This document shows positions 32,539 through 41,303 of a stretch of 64,000 nucleotides of DNA, piece by piece (the first letter of the stretch is position 1; each line of letters begins with the position of its first letter). The stretch is from Paenarthrobacter histidinolovorans. GTDB lineage: Bacteria; Actinomycetota; Actinomycetes; Actinomycetales; Micrococcaceae. The notes under the pieces are model-generated. The model worked only from the letters and a program-made list of their open reading frames with translations, searched no databases and was not told the DNA's origin. The DNA lies in NCBI RefSeq assembly GCF_014647595.1, contig NZ_BMPM01000008.1, positions 148,533 through 212,532 of the forward strand, written 5' to 3'. A program made the position numbers and the translations under genes.

Positions 32539-33885
32539 CTACTTTCGGGTGAGGGTGGCTTCGTGGATCGCGTCGAGCGCGAGCTGGTGGCGGCTGGCTG
32601 CTACAGGGGCGGTGAGGAGGGGGTCGTCACAGTCCCGCATCCAGTCGAAGAGTGGAGCGGAGAGGTCCGTGAGGATCTCCGCTTGCCCCGGATGGTCGGC
32701 GATGTTGTCCAGTTCCTCAGGGTCCGATGTGAGGTCGTAGAGTTCCAGGGCCGGGCTGGTTCCGATGGTTGGCCCGCCAAGGTCTGCGGGCAGGCTGCGG
32801 TGAATCCAGGATTGTGTGGGATCCATGGCTCGTGGTGCGTTGGAAAAATTGACGATCAGCTTGTGCGTGGATGTCCGCACTGATCGCTTGGGGTCGTAAT
32901 AGGTGTGGTGGCTCAACTGGCTGAAACAGTGCGTTCGCGGCGCCTCTCCTGCTTCAACTGCGGGCCGCAGGGTTGTCCCGGCGAGGTCCTCCGGACAAGG
33001 GACATCGGCCAGCTCCAGCAACGTGGGCAGCACGTCCACGTGACTGACGATGTCCTTCACACGTCTCCCGGACCATGCCGCGTTTCCGGGGTGGCGAAGC
33101 ATCAGCGCAACGCCCAGTCCGGCGTCGTACAGGGTGCATTTGGCGCGGGGCAGCGCGAGCCCGTGGTCGGTGGTGAACAGCACCAGGGTCTGGTCGCGGA
33201 GGCCAAGCGAATCGAGTTCCGAGAGGATGCTGCCCACGCCTTCGTCCATGTGTTTCACGGCGCCTTGGAGTTCGGCGATCTCTTCGCGGGCGCCGTCGTC
33301 GTCCACCAAATGCGCTGGGACGGTGTGGCCCAGAGTGACATCCGGGTTCACACCGTCGGCAAGGAACCCCATCACGCCCGGGCGGTCCCGATCAGACGGC
33401 ACCCGGTGGGGTTCCGTGAAACCAACCTGCAGGTAGAACGGACGGTCGCTGACGGACATGCGGCGCAGGGCGTCGGTTGCGCGGCTTACGACGACGTCCC
33501 GCGCGCCCCCCGTACGGGCGCGGTCGAAACCGAGCCTGCCCGCAACCACGTCATCCGCCAGCACACGCGATTCGTGGTGCACACCAACCAGCTCGGTCTG
33601 GTAGCCGGCTGACTTCAACCTGTAGGCGATGTGCGCTTTGGGTTCCTTCAGATCCCAGCTGAAGGGTTCATGCGTGAGTCCCAGGACACCGTTGCTTTGG
33701 GGATAGGTACCGGTGAAAAGCGAGGCGCGGGCCGGGCTGCAGTGCGGAGCAGTAGCGAAGGCCTGCTCGAAAAGCGTGGATTCATCGGCGAAGGAGTCCA
33801 GATGCGGGGTTGACACCGTTTCCACTCCGTAAGAGCCAAGGAAGCGGCCCAGATCGTGGCAATGGATCAGGAGGATGTTGCGCAT
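32539..33885 (-). CDS. Cytoplasmic sulfatase resembling N-sulfoglucosamine sulfohydrolase (locus B)
   Basis: A 448-residue type I sulfatase. Cys49 in PHCSPARASLFTG is the formylglycine site (CxPxR), so a formylglycine-generating enzyme elsewhere must activate it. The second metal cluster is TTDHGLALPRAKCTLYDAG. The C-terminal part (TYYDPKRSVRTSTHKLIVNFSNAP, LYDLTSDPEELDNIA) follows the layout of heparan N-sulfatase (SGSH) better than that of aryl- or O-sulfatases. In the N-terminal metal site the usual Asp-Asp reads His-Asp (IHCHDLGR), as in some bacterial relatives. No signal peptide is present, so it acts on an imported substrate. It lies between the hydroxyacid dehydrogenase and the binding-protein genes. 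Confidence 0.9.
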   Translation of the reverse strand: MRNILLIHCHDLGRFLGSYGVETVSTPHLDSFADESTLFEQAFATAPHCSPARASLFTGTYPQSNGVLGLTHEPFSWDLKEPKAHIAYRLKSAGYQTELVGVHHESRVLADDVVAGRLGFDRARTGGARDVVVSRATDALRRMSVSDRPFYLQVGFTEPHRVPSDRDRPGVMGFLADGVNPDVTLGHTVPAHLVDDDGAREEIAELQGAVKHMDEGVGSILSELDSLGLRDQTLVLFTTDHGLALPRAKCTLYDAGLGVALMLRHPGNAAWSGRRVKDIVSHVDVLPTLLELADVPCPEDLAGTTLRPAVEAGEAPRTHCFSQLSHHTYYDPKRSVRTSTHKLIVNFSNAPRAMDPTQSWIHRSLPADLGGPTIGTSPALELYDLTSDPEELDNIADHPGQAEILTDLSAPLFDWMRDCDDPLLTAPVAASRHQLALDAIHEATLTRK

Positions 33886-33887
33886 GG

Positions 33888-34934
33888 TCAGCCCATCCGT
33901 TCGAGGTCGGTCCGGGTGAGGGCATGTTCCATGGGTTCGCCGTTGATAAACCGGCGCAATTCGTCAACCACAATGCCGCCTGCCCGCCGCCGGGAGTCCA
34001 CGGTGGCTCCGCCCAGATGGGGCGTAAGGAGCACATTTGGCAGGGAGCGCCAAGGATCGTTTACGGGGAGAGGCTCTTGGCCGAAAACGTCGAGCGCGGC
34101 ATCAATTCGTCCCGAGTAGACCTCTTTGTACAAGGCATCCATGTCCACGATGGTGGATCGGGCCGTGTTCACCAGCGCTGCCCCATCCGGAAGCAGGGCA
34201 AGTTCCGCCGCACTGATAAGTCCGGCGGTTTCGGGGGTGGCCGGAGCGTGGACGGCCACCACGTCGCTGTGGGCCATGAGGTCGGTCAGAGTGGCCGAGC
34301 TGGCCGCGAGGGGGTCGCCTTTGATCAGGTACGGATCGTAGACGCACACGCGCGCGCCGAGTGCCCGGCATGCCTCGATGTACCGGCGGCCTGTCCTCGA
34401 TGCTCCGACGACGCCGATGCGGGCGCCGGAGATTTCCCGTGCCCGTTGGACGTTTCGGGCGTCATCCCAGGTGGCCCCCGTGCGGAGGCTGTGATCGAGC
34501 TGGTGGACGCGTCGCAGCAGGGCCAGGGTGAAGGTGAGCGAAAGCTCCGCGACGGCCGGGGCCATTGCTGCGCCCGCTTGGGAGATGGGGATGCCGGTGG
34601 TCCAGAAGTCCTCGCTGACCAGAGCGTGCAGCGATGACGCGGCATGGACAACGCACTTGAGGTTCGGCGCCGCGGCCAAATGTTCGGCGTCGAGTCGGGG
34701 GAATCCCCAGGCGGTGATGAACGCATCCTTGTCTGCGGCAGCAGTCGCGAAAGCATCCAAGGACTGGAGTCCGGCCGGGGCGATTTCCGTGACCTCGCCA
34801 AGTTCTTTGAGGGCAGAGCGGGTTTCGGGGGAGATGAAGGCATCCCGCTCAGCGTCCGGGATGCTCAGCAGGATCCTCAGCCGGCTTGCTGTGGGAGGCG
34901 AAGAAGTGGATGCAACGCCGTTGTTGATGTTCAT
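33888..34934 (-). CDS. D-2-hydroxyacid dehydrogenase (locus B)
   Basis: A 348-residue NAD-dependent enzyme of the D-isomer-specific 2-hydroxyacid dehydrogenase family. The coenzyme motif is GARIGVVGASRTGRRYIEAC; the catalytic residues Arg (NTARSTIVD), Glu (DVFGQEPLP) and His (LLTPHLGGA) are all present, unlike the locus A paralogue. It is the first gene of the locus B operon, 2 bp ahead of the sulfatase. ATG 34934 is preferred; the TTG at 34970 lies in the operator palindrome. Its role in sugar breakdown is unclear; reduction or oxidation of a sugar acid is possible. Confidence 0.9.
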   Translation of the reverse strand: MNINNGVASTSSPPTASRLRILLSIPDAERDAFISPETRSALKELGEVTEIAPAGLQSLDAFATAAADKDAFITAWGFPRLDAEHLAAAPNLKCVVHAASSLHALVSEDFWTTGIPISQAGAAMAPAVAELSLTFTLALLRRVHQLDHSLRTGATWDDARNVQRAREISGARIGVVGASRTGRRYIEACRALGARVCVYDPYLIKGDPLAASSATLTDLMAHSDVVAVHAPATPETAGLISAAELALLPDGAALVNTARSTIVDMDALYKEVYSGRIDAALDVFGQEPLPVNDPWRSLPNVLLTPHLGGATVDSRRRAGGIVVDELRRFINGEPMEHALTRTDLERMG

Positions 34935-34960
34935 GGGACCGAGATTGCCAGTTTCAATAT

Positions 34961-34979
34961 CTTTTGTCAATGACTAAAG
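34961..34979. promoter_or_regulatory. Palindrome between the locus B operon and the ROK repressor gene, probable operator
   Basis: CTTTTGTCAATGACTAAAG is a 19-bp palindrome (8 of 9 arm positions match around a central A). It sits between the divergent start codons of the locus B operon (34934) and the ROK-type repressor gene (35069). TTGACA-like sequence on the minus strand within it would serve as a -35 box, so binding should block transcription. Confidence 0.65.
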
Positions 34980-35068
34980 TAAGTACAATAAAAGGTATGA
35001 AGACATCCGGGCAGCAGATGCCAGAATGGGGGAGATCCCTTGCGACGCAACAACAGGAGCCACGAGCC

Positions 35069-36205
35069 ATGAAGCCACGCGCAGGAAGCAAGGCCCTGAT
35101 CCGCGAGATCAATGAGGCGCTGGTACTGGACATAGTCCGGACACAGGCGCCGGTATCCCGCGCCCAAATCACGGTCCAAACCGGTCTGAGCGCAGCCAGC
35201 GTCACGGGGATCACGGGCAAGCTTGTGCACGCCGGGTTGCTGGTGGAAACCGAGATTGCGCCCAGCACCGGTGGCCGTCCGGCACGTCTCCTGGAGCTGG
35301 GGCGCGAAGGCGTCTTCGCGGCAGGGGTGAGGCTGTCCGCCACGGAGGCGCACGCCGTCGTCGTCGATTTGCGCGGTGGCGTGGTGGCCACCTACAGCGA
35401 GCCGATGCCGTCTGCCGGTCCTGACGATGCGGCAGCGGCCGCGGCCCGGGCTGTCAGCGCCGCTGCGGGCGGGATGGGGTCCAGGCTCATCGGGGTGGGA
35501 GTTGCCGTTTCCGGGGTAGTGGACCAAGCCGGCGGTCTGGTGCGGCACAGCGGCGCGATGGGCTGGACTGACGTCAAGTTCCAAGTGCTCCTTGAAGAAA
35601 TCGCGGACCAGCCGGTCGTCGTCGACAGCTACGTCAACGCCTACGCGCGGGGGCTCTTGTTCGACGACGTTTCCAAAGGGCGCGAGATGCTTATTTTCAG
35701 CGTTGGAACCAGTTTGGGTGCCGCCGTCGTGGTTGAAGGCCGCATCCAGCGCGGCTTCAACGGCGCCGCCGGAGGTTTCGCGCATTCGCGGGCGATTACC
35801 GGACCAGGGCCGGCCAGGCCGTGCCACTGCGGTGCGGAAGACTGCTTCGAAACCCGGGGGAGCCTCTGGGGCATGCAGCGCGAACTGGAGCGGAGCGGCC
35901 AGGACCGGCAGATAGACCCCGACGGCGACTCCGGACTGATTGCCGACGCCGCCCTGCATCTGGGTATCGGCATGGCGAATGCTGCCAAGATCCTGGGTCC
36001 GGAACAGGTGATCGCCGGATTTGCTCCGGAAGCCGACCTTGGCACTTTCGCGGAACAGACCAAGCGCGCTTTCCTGACTCAGTACCACCACGCGAATACT
36101 CCGCCTCCTTTGTTTGATGCAGCCATTGCAGATCCCGTAGCGGTGGCCCGGGGTGCTGCGTGCTCGGTGCTGGCGGGACTGTTTTCCGCCGGCCCAACTG
36201 GGTAG
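35069..36205 (+). CDS. ROK-family transcriptional regulator (NagC/XylR-like) of locus B
   Basis: A 378-residue regulator. The N-terminus is a winged helix (INEALVLDIVRTQAPVSRAQITVQTGLSAASVTGITGKLVHAGLL) followed by a ROK sugar-sensing domain (GVFAAGVRLSATEAHAVVVD ... VDSYVNAYARGLLF). The ROK zinc motif is present in reduced form (GPGPARPCHCGAEDCFE). It is divergent from the catabolic operon with a palindromic operator in between. ATG 35069 has AGGAG 9 nt ahead; ATGs further upstream (34997) or a TTG at 34964 would place the start at or in the operator. Likely inducer: an imported amino sugar or its phosphate. Confidence 0.92.
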   Translation: MKPRAGSKALIREINEALVLDIVRTQAPVSRAQITVQTGLSAASVTGITGKLVHAGLLVETEIAPSTGGRPARLLELGREGVFAAGVRLSATEAHAVVVDLRGGVVATYSEPMPSAGPDDAAAAAARAVSAAAGGMGSRLIGVGVAVSGVVDQAGGLVRHSGAMGWTDVKFQVLLEEIADQPVVVDSYVNAYARGLLFDDVSKGREMLIFSVGTSLGAAVVVEGRIQRGFNGAAGGFAHSRAITGPGPARPCHCGAEDCFETRGSLWGMQRELERSGQDRQIDPDGDSGLIADAALHLGIGMANAAKILGPEQVIAGFAPEADLGTFAEQTKRAFLTQYHHANTPPPLFDAAIADPVAVARGAACSVLAGLFSAGPTG

Positions 36206-36249
36206 CAGCAAATGCCGTTCTGAGGGCTCAAAACGGCATCTGCTGCTAC
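36202..36249. terminator. Bidirectional hairpin terminator between the ROK repressor and the locus B propeller gene
   Basis: The arms 36202-36219 and 36232-36249 are inverted copies matching at 17 of 18 positions (inner part ATGCCGTT / AACGGCAT) around a 12-nt loop. The left arm overlaps the repressor stop codon. Both flanking genes end here convergently, so the stem probably terminates both. No T-tract follows. Confidence 0.7.
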
Positions 36250-36267
36250 TTACTTGGGTTACGTGGC

Positions 36268-38280
36268 TTACCGGCGCATGGTTTGCATCGCCTGCTGATC
36301 GTCTATGCGGACAAGGTTGGGTCCCCGCAGGGTGTAGAGCAGGCCGTCCTCATCGGCGGTGATGTGGGGTCCGCTGTACCAGCCGCCATTAATGTCTGCC
36401 ACAACAACCGAGACAGCAAACGTGACCGGGTCAATGCGGAAAACAGTGGTGTCGGAAACGCCGTACACAATTCCCCTGCTGACTTGGAGGGCCCCGAAGT
36501 CCGTGCACACGCTGCTCAGATCGCCCCGGTGGACCACCTGGCGGCTGTCCAGGTCAATGACGAACAACCCCGCGGCCTTGCGGGACATGCCGTAGAGGAA
36601 CTTGCCATGGATTGCCATGGCCGCAATGCCCTGGGTCTGTCCCGGATCCAGGCGCCACAACTCCTGGTTTGCCACGGGGTCCCAGGCCACTACCGTGCTG
36701 CGTGGCCCGGTGCTGTAGATGTTGTCACCACCGAGGTAGGCCACGCCGTCCTTCGTGGCAACAGCGCGGACCATCTGGAGGGCATCGATCGGGTTGACCT
36801 TGGTGATGACCTGGGTGGTGGAAGGTTTGTACGCGGCGAAGCAACCGCCGCCGCCGGTATCGTTCTGCGCACCTGCAATAACCATCCCGTTGACGGCATC
36901 CCAGCAAACGTCCAAGGGCCGGTTCTGTCCTGCCGGGAGTGCAGCGACCTGGTAGGGCAGCTGGCCGGTGGCGGGGTCGTAGGAGTAGATACCGCGTGAG
37001 TTGTACTGGCCCGTGTAGAGGATTCCGCCCACAACGATGGCATCCTTTGCCTCACCCGTGGCCCGAAGATACGACACCTGCTCTGAGGCGAGTTGATGAC
37101 GGGCAATGGTTCCGGTGCCGCCCACATAAACGTCCCCCGCGCCTGCAGCCAGGCCCATGCACAGTTGGGGGCCACCTGGGGCCCCGGCGTCCGTGAGGTC
37201 ATGTTTGATGGCGGTTTTCGCCACGGGGTCCACTTCGATGACGTCGTAGGAGGAAACCGTGAGCGCCTTGTTTCCGTACACATCCAGACCCCACATGGCC
37301 CCGACGTCTTCCGTCAGAATCTGGGTGATCTTCTTGGTGACCATGTTGTAAGACCACACGCCCGGTTCCTTGACGAAGAAGACGTCGTTGCCCAGTTGCC
37401 TGAACATGACGCCCGTCTTGGCGATGATGGTGTACTGGGCGTGGTTGGCAAGGTTGATCAGCACGGACTTGCCGGGCCCCTTGACCCCCACTCCGAGCTG
37501 CCCGTTGAGCACGCTGAGGGAGGTGACCGAGACACCGGTTGCTACTTCGGCCGGAAGGATGTTTGTGGATGTCCTGGTTGTTCGATTGAACGCAAAGAGA
37601 CGAGCCGGACTGGAGCCATTCCCGCCGCCAAGGGTACTGCCGGTGCCGAAGTACACGGTGTCAGCGGTCGCGGCAACAGCCTGCGCAATGGTTGCCCCGG
37701 GGTCCGGGACGCCCCAGCTGGTCATCGCTTCGGTGCCGGGATCGTATTCCCATAAGGACGGTGCGTTGGTGGTCAGCCCGCCGCCGGCCAGGTACACCTT
37801 GCCATCCGGGGCTACGGCGAGCGCACGGATGTCGCGGTCGCCGGTTTCGCCGACGCCGACTGCCGGGACGTTGGGAGTGCTGAGGTCCCAACGGTAGAGG
37901 TTCGGCTTGCCGTCGATGCCGTCGCGGAGCACGCCGGCGTAGAGATAGCGGCCGGTGGAGTCGGCCGCGAGCGCCTGGATACTGTAGCCGGAACCCAGAT
38001 CCGTGCGCGAGGTGATGGTGCCTGTGGGCAGGTGGAAGCCGATGATCCGAACAGGGTTGAGGTTGCGTGATCCGATGTAGACCGTGTCTCCCACAAGCAG
38101 CGAACTCATGAGTGAAAACTGGACGACGGCGGGTCCCAGGTCGGTGATCTGCGGTGCTGCAGTGTTCAGCGGCCGGGCGGCCTCTGCAGCGCCGGGCGAC
38201 ATTGCTGACAGCGCTACGGCGAGTCCGCCGATGCCCCCGGTCTGCAGCAATTGACGGCGATTGATGGCGAAGGTGGACAT
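36268..38280 (-). CDS. Tat-exported beta-propeller protein of locus B
   Basis: A 670-residue paralogue of the locus A propeller protein. It has a twin-arginine signal (INRRQLLQTGG, Arg8-Arg9, cleavage near GAAEAA) and the same ordered repeats: VVQFSLMSSLLVGDTVYIGS, GRYLYAGVLR, GKVYLAGGG, LWEYDPGTEAM, GIYSYDPATG, VVAWDPVANQELWRLDPG and the conserved INGGWYSGPHIT end. Two Cys (CWDAVNG, GGGGCFAAY) are not shared with locus A. It ends convergently with the ROK repressor and probably has its own promoter in the 183-bp gap at 38281-38463, in which no clear element was found. Function unknown. Confidence 0.82.
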   Translation of the reverse strand: MSTFAINRRQLLQTGGIGGLAVALSAMSPGAAEAARPLNTAAPQITDLGPAVVQFSLMSSLLVGDTVYIGSRNLNPVRIIGFHLPTGTITSRTDLGSGYSIQALAADSTGRYLYAGVLRDGIDGKPNLYRWDLSTPNVPAVGVGETGDRDIRALAVAPDGKVYLAGGGLTTNAPSLWEYDPGTEAMTSWGVPDPGATIAQAVAATADTVYFGTGSTLGGGNGSSPARLFAFNRTTRTSTNILPAEVATGVSVTSLSVLNGQLGVGVKGPGKSVLINLANHAQYTIIAKTGVMFRQLGNDVFFVKEPGVWSYNMVTKKITQILTEDVGAMWGLDVYGNKALTVSSYDVIEVDPVAKTAIKHDLTDAGAPGGPQLCMGLAAGAGDVYVGGTGTIARHQLASEQVSYLRATGEAKDAIVVGGILYTGQYNSRGIYSYDPATGQLPYQVAALPAGQNRPLDVCWDAVNGMVIAGAQNDTGGGGCFAAYKPSTTQVITKVNPIDALQMVRAVATKDGVAYLGGDNIYSTGPRSTVVAWDPVANQELWRLDPGQTQGIAAMAIHGKFLYGMSRKAAGLFVIDLDSRQVVHRGDLSSVCTDFGALQVSRGIVYGVSDTTVFRIDPVTFAVSVVVADINGGWYSGPHITADEDGLLYTLRGPNLVRIDDQQAMQTMRR

Positions 38281-38463
38281 GGAAGGTTCTCCTCATTGAG
38301 TATCCCGTGGGGGTGGATTCAGGGCGCTTGGAGCGGTCCGGATCCGCCCTGTGCACTTCCCTCAGGGTTCCAGCCAGGAGCCGGCAAATCCATGATTCGA
38401 ACAATTTCAGACATTTGAGCGGTGCCCGTCCTTCGCCGGTTTTCAGCTGTCAGGACAGCCGCC

Positions 38464-39297
38464 TCAGGGCAGGGGCGCATCCCTGTGGTGCAAGCGGCGG
38501 AACCGGCTCGGGGAGTAGCCGGTCTTCTTGGTGAAGAGCCGGCTGAAGTAGGCGGGGTCGTCGTAGCCGGTGAGCGTGGCGATCCGCTGAACGGACAGGG
38601 CCGTATCGGCAAGGAGTGACTGGGCGCGGGATATGCGCAGTTGCAGAATGAGCTCCTTGGGGCCTGCTCCTGTGGCGGCGTGAACTACCCGCCGCAGGTC
38701 CGGGACGGACACCTGAAGTGATGCGGCCAGTTGGGACAGGCCAAGTGGCAAATGGGCCAGTTCGTGAAGCGTGGCGAGGAGTTCGTCGTCTCTGCCGGGA
38801 AGGCCTGGTTCCGTGGTGCGCCTGCCGGTTTCCACGAGGATTCTTTGGCAGAGCACCGATGCCTCCAGGTCTCCCTGGCGGCCAGCGGTTGAGAGCGCGG
38901 CCCGCAACTGCGGAAAAAGTCCCAGTCCTTCCTCATCCGCCGGACCGTCAAGCTGGACCAAGGGGCGGGTTCGGGTGAAGCCTCCCAACTCCTCCATCGC
39001 CCGTGCCATGGGTCCGGTGAAGAGCAGCCAATGCTCTTTCCACCCGTGGGGCCCTGGTCCGTAGCCGTGGCTTACGCCGGGAAAGAGCCAGATGACCGAG
39101 GGAGCCTGGACCTCGTATCGCTTGCCATCCATCGTGAAATGACCGGACCCGCCGGAGACCAGCACCATTGCGTGACTGCTCAATGTCCGCTCGGAAAAGG
39201 AGGGCAGAACACCGCTTTGTTCACCGGCGCCCAGGCACGCCAAACCCAGGTCCCGTAGCGGTTGGGCGGGTTGCCGGTAGCTTGACCAATTGTCCAT
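38464..39297 (-). CDS. AraC-family transcriptional regulator
   Basis: A 277-residue regulator with an N-terminal cupin-type sensing domain (GSGHFTMDGKRYEVQAPSVIWLFPGVSHGYG) and two C-terminal helix-turn-helices (LGLSQLAASLQVSVPDLRRVV; VQRIATLTGYDDPAYFSRLFTKKTGYSPSRFR). The sensor is of the sugar-responsive AraC type. The start at 39297 (MDNWSSYRQPAQPL) is chosen because it begins the conserved region; its ribosome site is weak. It is divergent from the dioxygenase gene and next to locus B, so it could respond to a related compound. Confidence 0.9.
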   Translation of the reverse strand: MDNWSSYRQPAQPLRDLGLACLGAGEQSGVLPSFSERTLSSHAMVLVSGGSGHFTMDGKRYEVQAPSVIWLFPGVSHGYGPGPHGWKEHWLLFTGPMARAMEELGGFTRTRPLVQLDGPADEEGLGLFPQLRAALSTAGRQGDLEASVLCQRILVETGRRTTEPGLPGRDDELLATLHELAHLPLGLSQLAASLQVSVPDLRRVVHAATGAGPKELILQLRISRAQSLLADTALSVQRIATLTGYDDPAYFSRLFTKKTGYSPSRFRRLHHRDAPLP

Positions 39298-39409
39298 GGC
39301 CTTCAATGTTGCCCCTGCCAGCACAATGAAGACAAGGCCCATGAAAGTCCAAGTGTCAGGGAACAGGAGTCCATTCACTTCCTTGCGCCCCGCTGACACT
39401 GTGGTAATT

Positions 39410-40261
39410 ATGTTGACCTCGAATGGCCACGTCCTGGACGAATCGGAAACCCGCCTGGCTGAACTTGAACCGGTGCCCTCTTCCGAGCGCGGTGACCGCG
39501 ACGCGCTTTGGGCAAGACTCCGCCGGGACGGATACCTGTACTTGAAGGGCCAGTTGACCCCGGAGCGCCTCCTGGACTTCCGGGAGTTCTACTTTGCTTC
39601 GTTGGGCGAGGCAAACGTGTTCGCACCCGGCACGGACCCTCGTGACGGCATCGCAGCGGAGGGGGACGTGGACAGGGCTGCCTTGCGCCGGGGAGTGTTT
39701 GACCACGTCGTCCCAGGTCCGGAGTATCAGGCGCTGTGCACGGCTGAAGGGATTGCCGATTGGTTTGCCTGGTTTTTGGCGGACGAGGTCCATTTGCACC
39801 GGCGGAAGATCATTCGCCATACCAAGCCCGGTGAGAGCGGCATCGGTACGGCAACCCAGGCGCACTACGATCTTGTCTACCTCCGGGAGGGCAGTGATCG
39901 TGTTCTCTCCATGTGGATTCCGCTGGGCGATTGCCCCCGTGAGCGCGGCGGTTTGGCCTACCTTGAGGGCAGCCACCACTGGGTGATGGCCGCGGAGCGG
40001 GAGGGGACGTTGAAGATGCCTGCCGCGTCCATCACCGCAGACCTCCCCGGGTTGGCCAATGAGCGGGACGCCCGGTGGCTCGTGACCGACTACGAGGTTG
40101 GCGACGTCGTGGTCCATTCCGCGCATATTGTCCACGCGGCTTTGGACAACACGGACCGTGGAGGCATCATGCGCCTGTCCACCGATATCCGTTACCAGCG
40201 GCTCAGCGAACCTATTGATTGGCGCTGGCAGGAGCACTGGAATTACGACGACGGCCTCTGA
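39410..40261 (+). CDS. Phytanoyl-CoA dioxygenase-like Fe(II)/2-oxoglutarate oxygenase
   Basis: A 283-residue member of the PhyH family. The iron-binding facial triad is visible as HYDLVYL (His-x-Asp) and the distal His in VVHSAHIVHAALDN; the 2-oxoglutarate-binding Arg follows in GGIMRLSTDIRYQ. Family members hydroxylate lipids, ectoine, halogenated metabolites or phosphonates, so the substrate is open. The frame extends upstream to 39290, but the segment LTSNGHVLDESETRLAEL is taken as the start; no ribosome site is obvious at 39410 and leaderless translation is possible. Confidence 0.88.
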   Translation: MLTSNGHVLDESETRLAELEPVPSSERGDRDALWARLRRDGYLYLKGQLTPERLLDFREFYFASLGEANVFAPGTDPRDGIAAEGDVDRAALRRGVFDHVVPGPEYQALCTAEGIADWFAWFLADEVHLHRRKIIRHTKPGESGIGTATQAHYDLVYLREGSDRVLSMWIPLGDCPRERGGLAYLEGSHHWVMAAEREGTLKMPAASITADLPGLANERDARWLVTDYEVGDVVVHSAHIVHAALDNTDRGGIMRLSTDIRYQRLSEPIDWRWQEHWNYDDGL

Positions 40262-40281
40262 GCCGCCGCTGTGCGGCACCT

Positions 40282-41214
40282 CTACCTGGGCTGCTGGACC
40301 GCGCCCCGCCACCACGCCACCGTGGCAGCCGTTGCTTCGGCCAGGGGAGTGGGTTCGAGCCCGAGGAGCCGCTGGCTTTCCGAGGAATCCATGACGAACG
40401 GCCGCTCGAATTGGTACAGCATCTCTGCCAACTCGCGCATGTCAGTGGAGACAATGGCGGCTATCCGGAACACCCACCCAGGTACAGCGCTCACCTTCGG
40501 TGCCGACAAACCCGCGGCCGCCGCCTGGGCAGCTGCCATTTCGCTGTGTGTGACGGCGGGTCCTGTGGGGGCGTGCAGCACGGTGTTCCACAGTGCGGGC
40601 TTCTTGGCGGCGGCAATCATGGCTGCTGCGAGGTCGGGAACGTAGGTGAAGGAGTGCGGCTGGCGGGCGCTTCCGATGACCTGCACTGCTTTGCCCGCCA
40701 GGATGGGCGTCACCATGCGCTCCCCGGCGTGGGCCATCTTCACGCGCGGTCCGAAGAAGTCGCCGGCCACGACGCTTACGGTATCGGCTGGATGTGCTTG
40801 CCGTGCTTTCAACAACGCGGTCCGGATTCCGCGTTTACCGCCGGTCGCCGAGCGCGGCCCGGCTTCTGTCATGATGCGGTCGGGCTCGCTGTAGGCGTAC
40901 AGGCTTTCGGGGAAGACGACGACGGCGCCCGCGGCTGCCGCTGCATCCATCACCACTTGCTCGGACTTGGGGAGTTCAGCAGCCCACGCTGATGCCCGGT
41001 ACGCGGATCCGTGGATGCAGTGAAAGACGGCGGTGGCACCGGTCATGGAGTTGGCCAGTTGCTTCGGGTCTGAGGCATCCACCCGCATCCTTTCCACCAG
41101 GGGATGCTCCGGGCCGCTGCCCGAACGGGTCAGGATGCGTACTTGGTGGCCTTGTTCTGCGAGCTGTTGGGCGACTGTGGATCCAACGGGTCCTGCTCCT
41201 GTGACGACGTACAT
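40282..41214 (-). CDS. NmrA-like NAD(P)-binding reductase / epimerase-family protein
   Basis: A 310-residue atypical short-chain dehydrogenase. The coenzyme motif is YVVTGAGPVGSTVAQQLAEQG and the family pattern continues with VDASDPKQLANSM, AVFHCIHGSAYR, and VVAGDFFGPRVK; the active-site Tyr of the epimerase type is in LYAYSEPD. ATG 41214 has AAGGA ahead. It is divergent from a TetR-family gene with two operator copies in the gap, the usual arrangement for a reductase induced by a small molecule. Confidence 0.88.
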   Translation of the reverse strand: MYVVTGAGPVGSTVAQQLAEQGHQVRILTRSGSGPEHPLVERMRVDASDPKQLANSMTGATAVFHCIHGSAYRASAWAAELPKSEQVVMDAAAAAGAVVVFPESLYAYSEPDRIMTEAGPRSATGGKRGIRTALLKARQAHPADTVSVVAGDFFGPRVKMAHAGERMVTPILAGKAVQVIGSARQPHSFTYVPDLAAAMIAAAKKPALWNTVLHAPTGPAVTHSEMAAAQAAAAGLSAPKVSAVPGWVFRIAAIVSTDMRELAEMLYQFERPFVMDSSESQRLLGLEPTPLAEATAATVAWWRGAVQQPR

Positions 41215-41254
41215 GGGTCCTTCTTTCGGGGTGGCGGGATCAAAAATCGAAACT

Positions 41255-41269
41255 GAGAGCACTGCTCTC
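41255..41269. promoter_or_regulatory. TetR operator copy 1
   Basis: GAGAGCACTGCTCTC is a perfect 15-bp palindrome between the divergent reductase and TetR genes, 41 bp from the reductase start. A second copy lies 49 bp away. Confidence 0.75.
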
Positions 41270-41303
41270 TAAATCCAGAATGGGCACTCTTCCCCGCAAT
41301 GTC

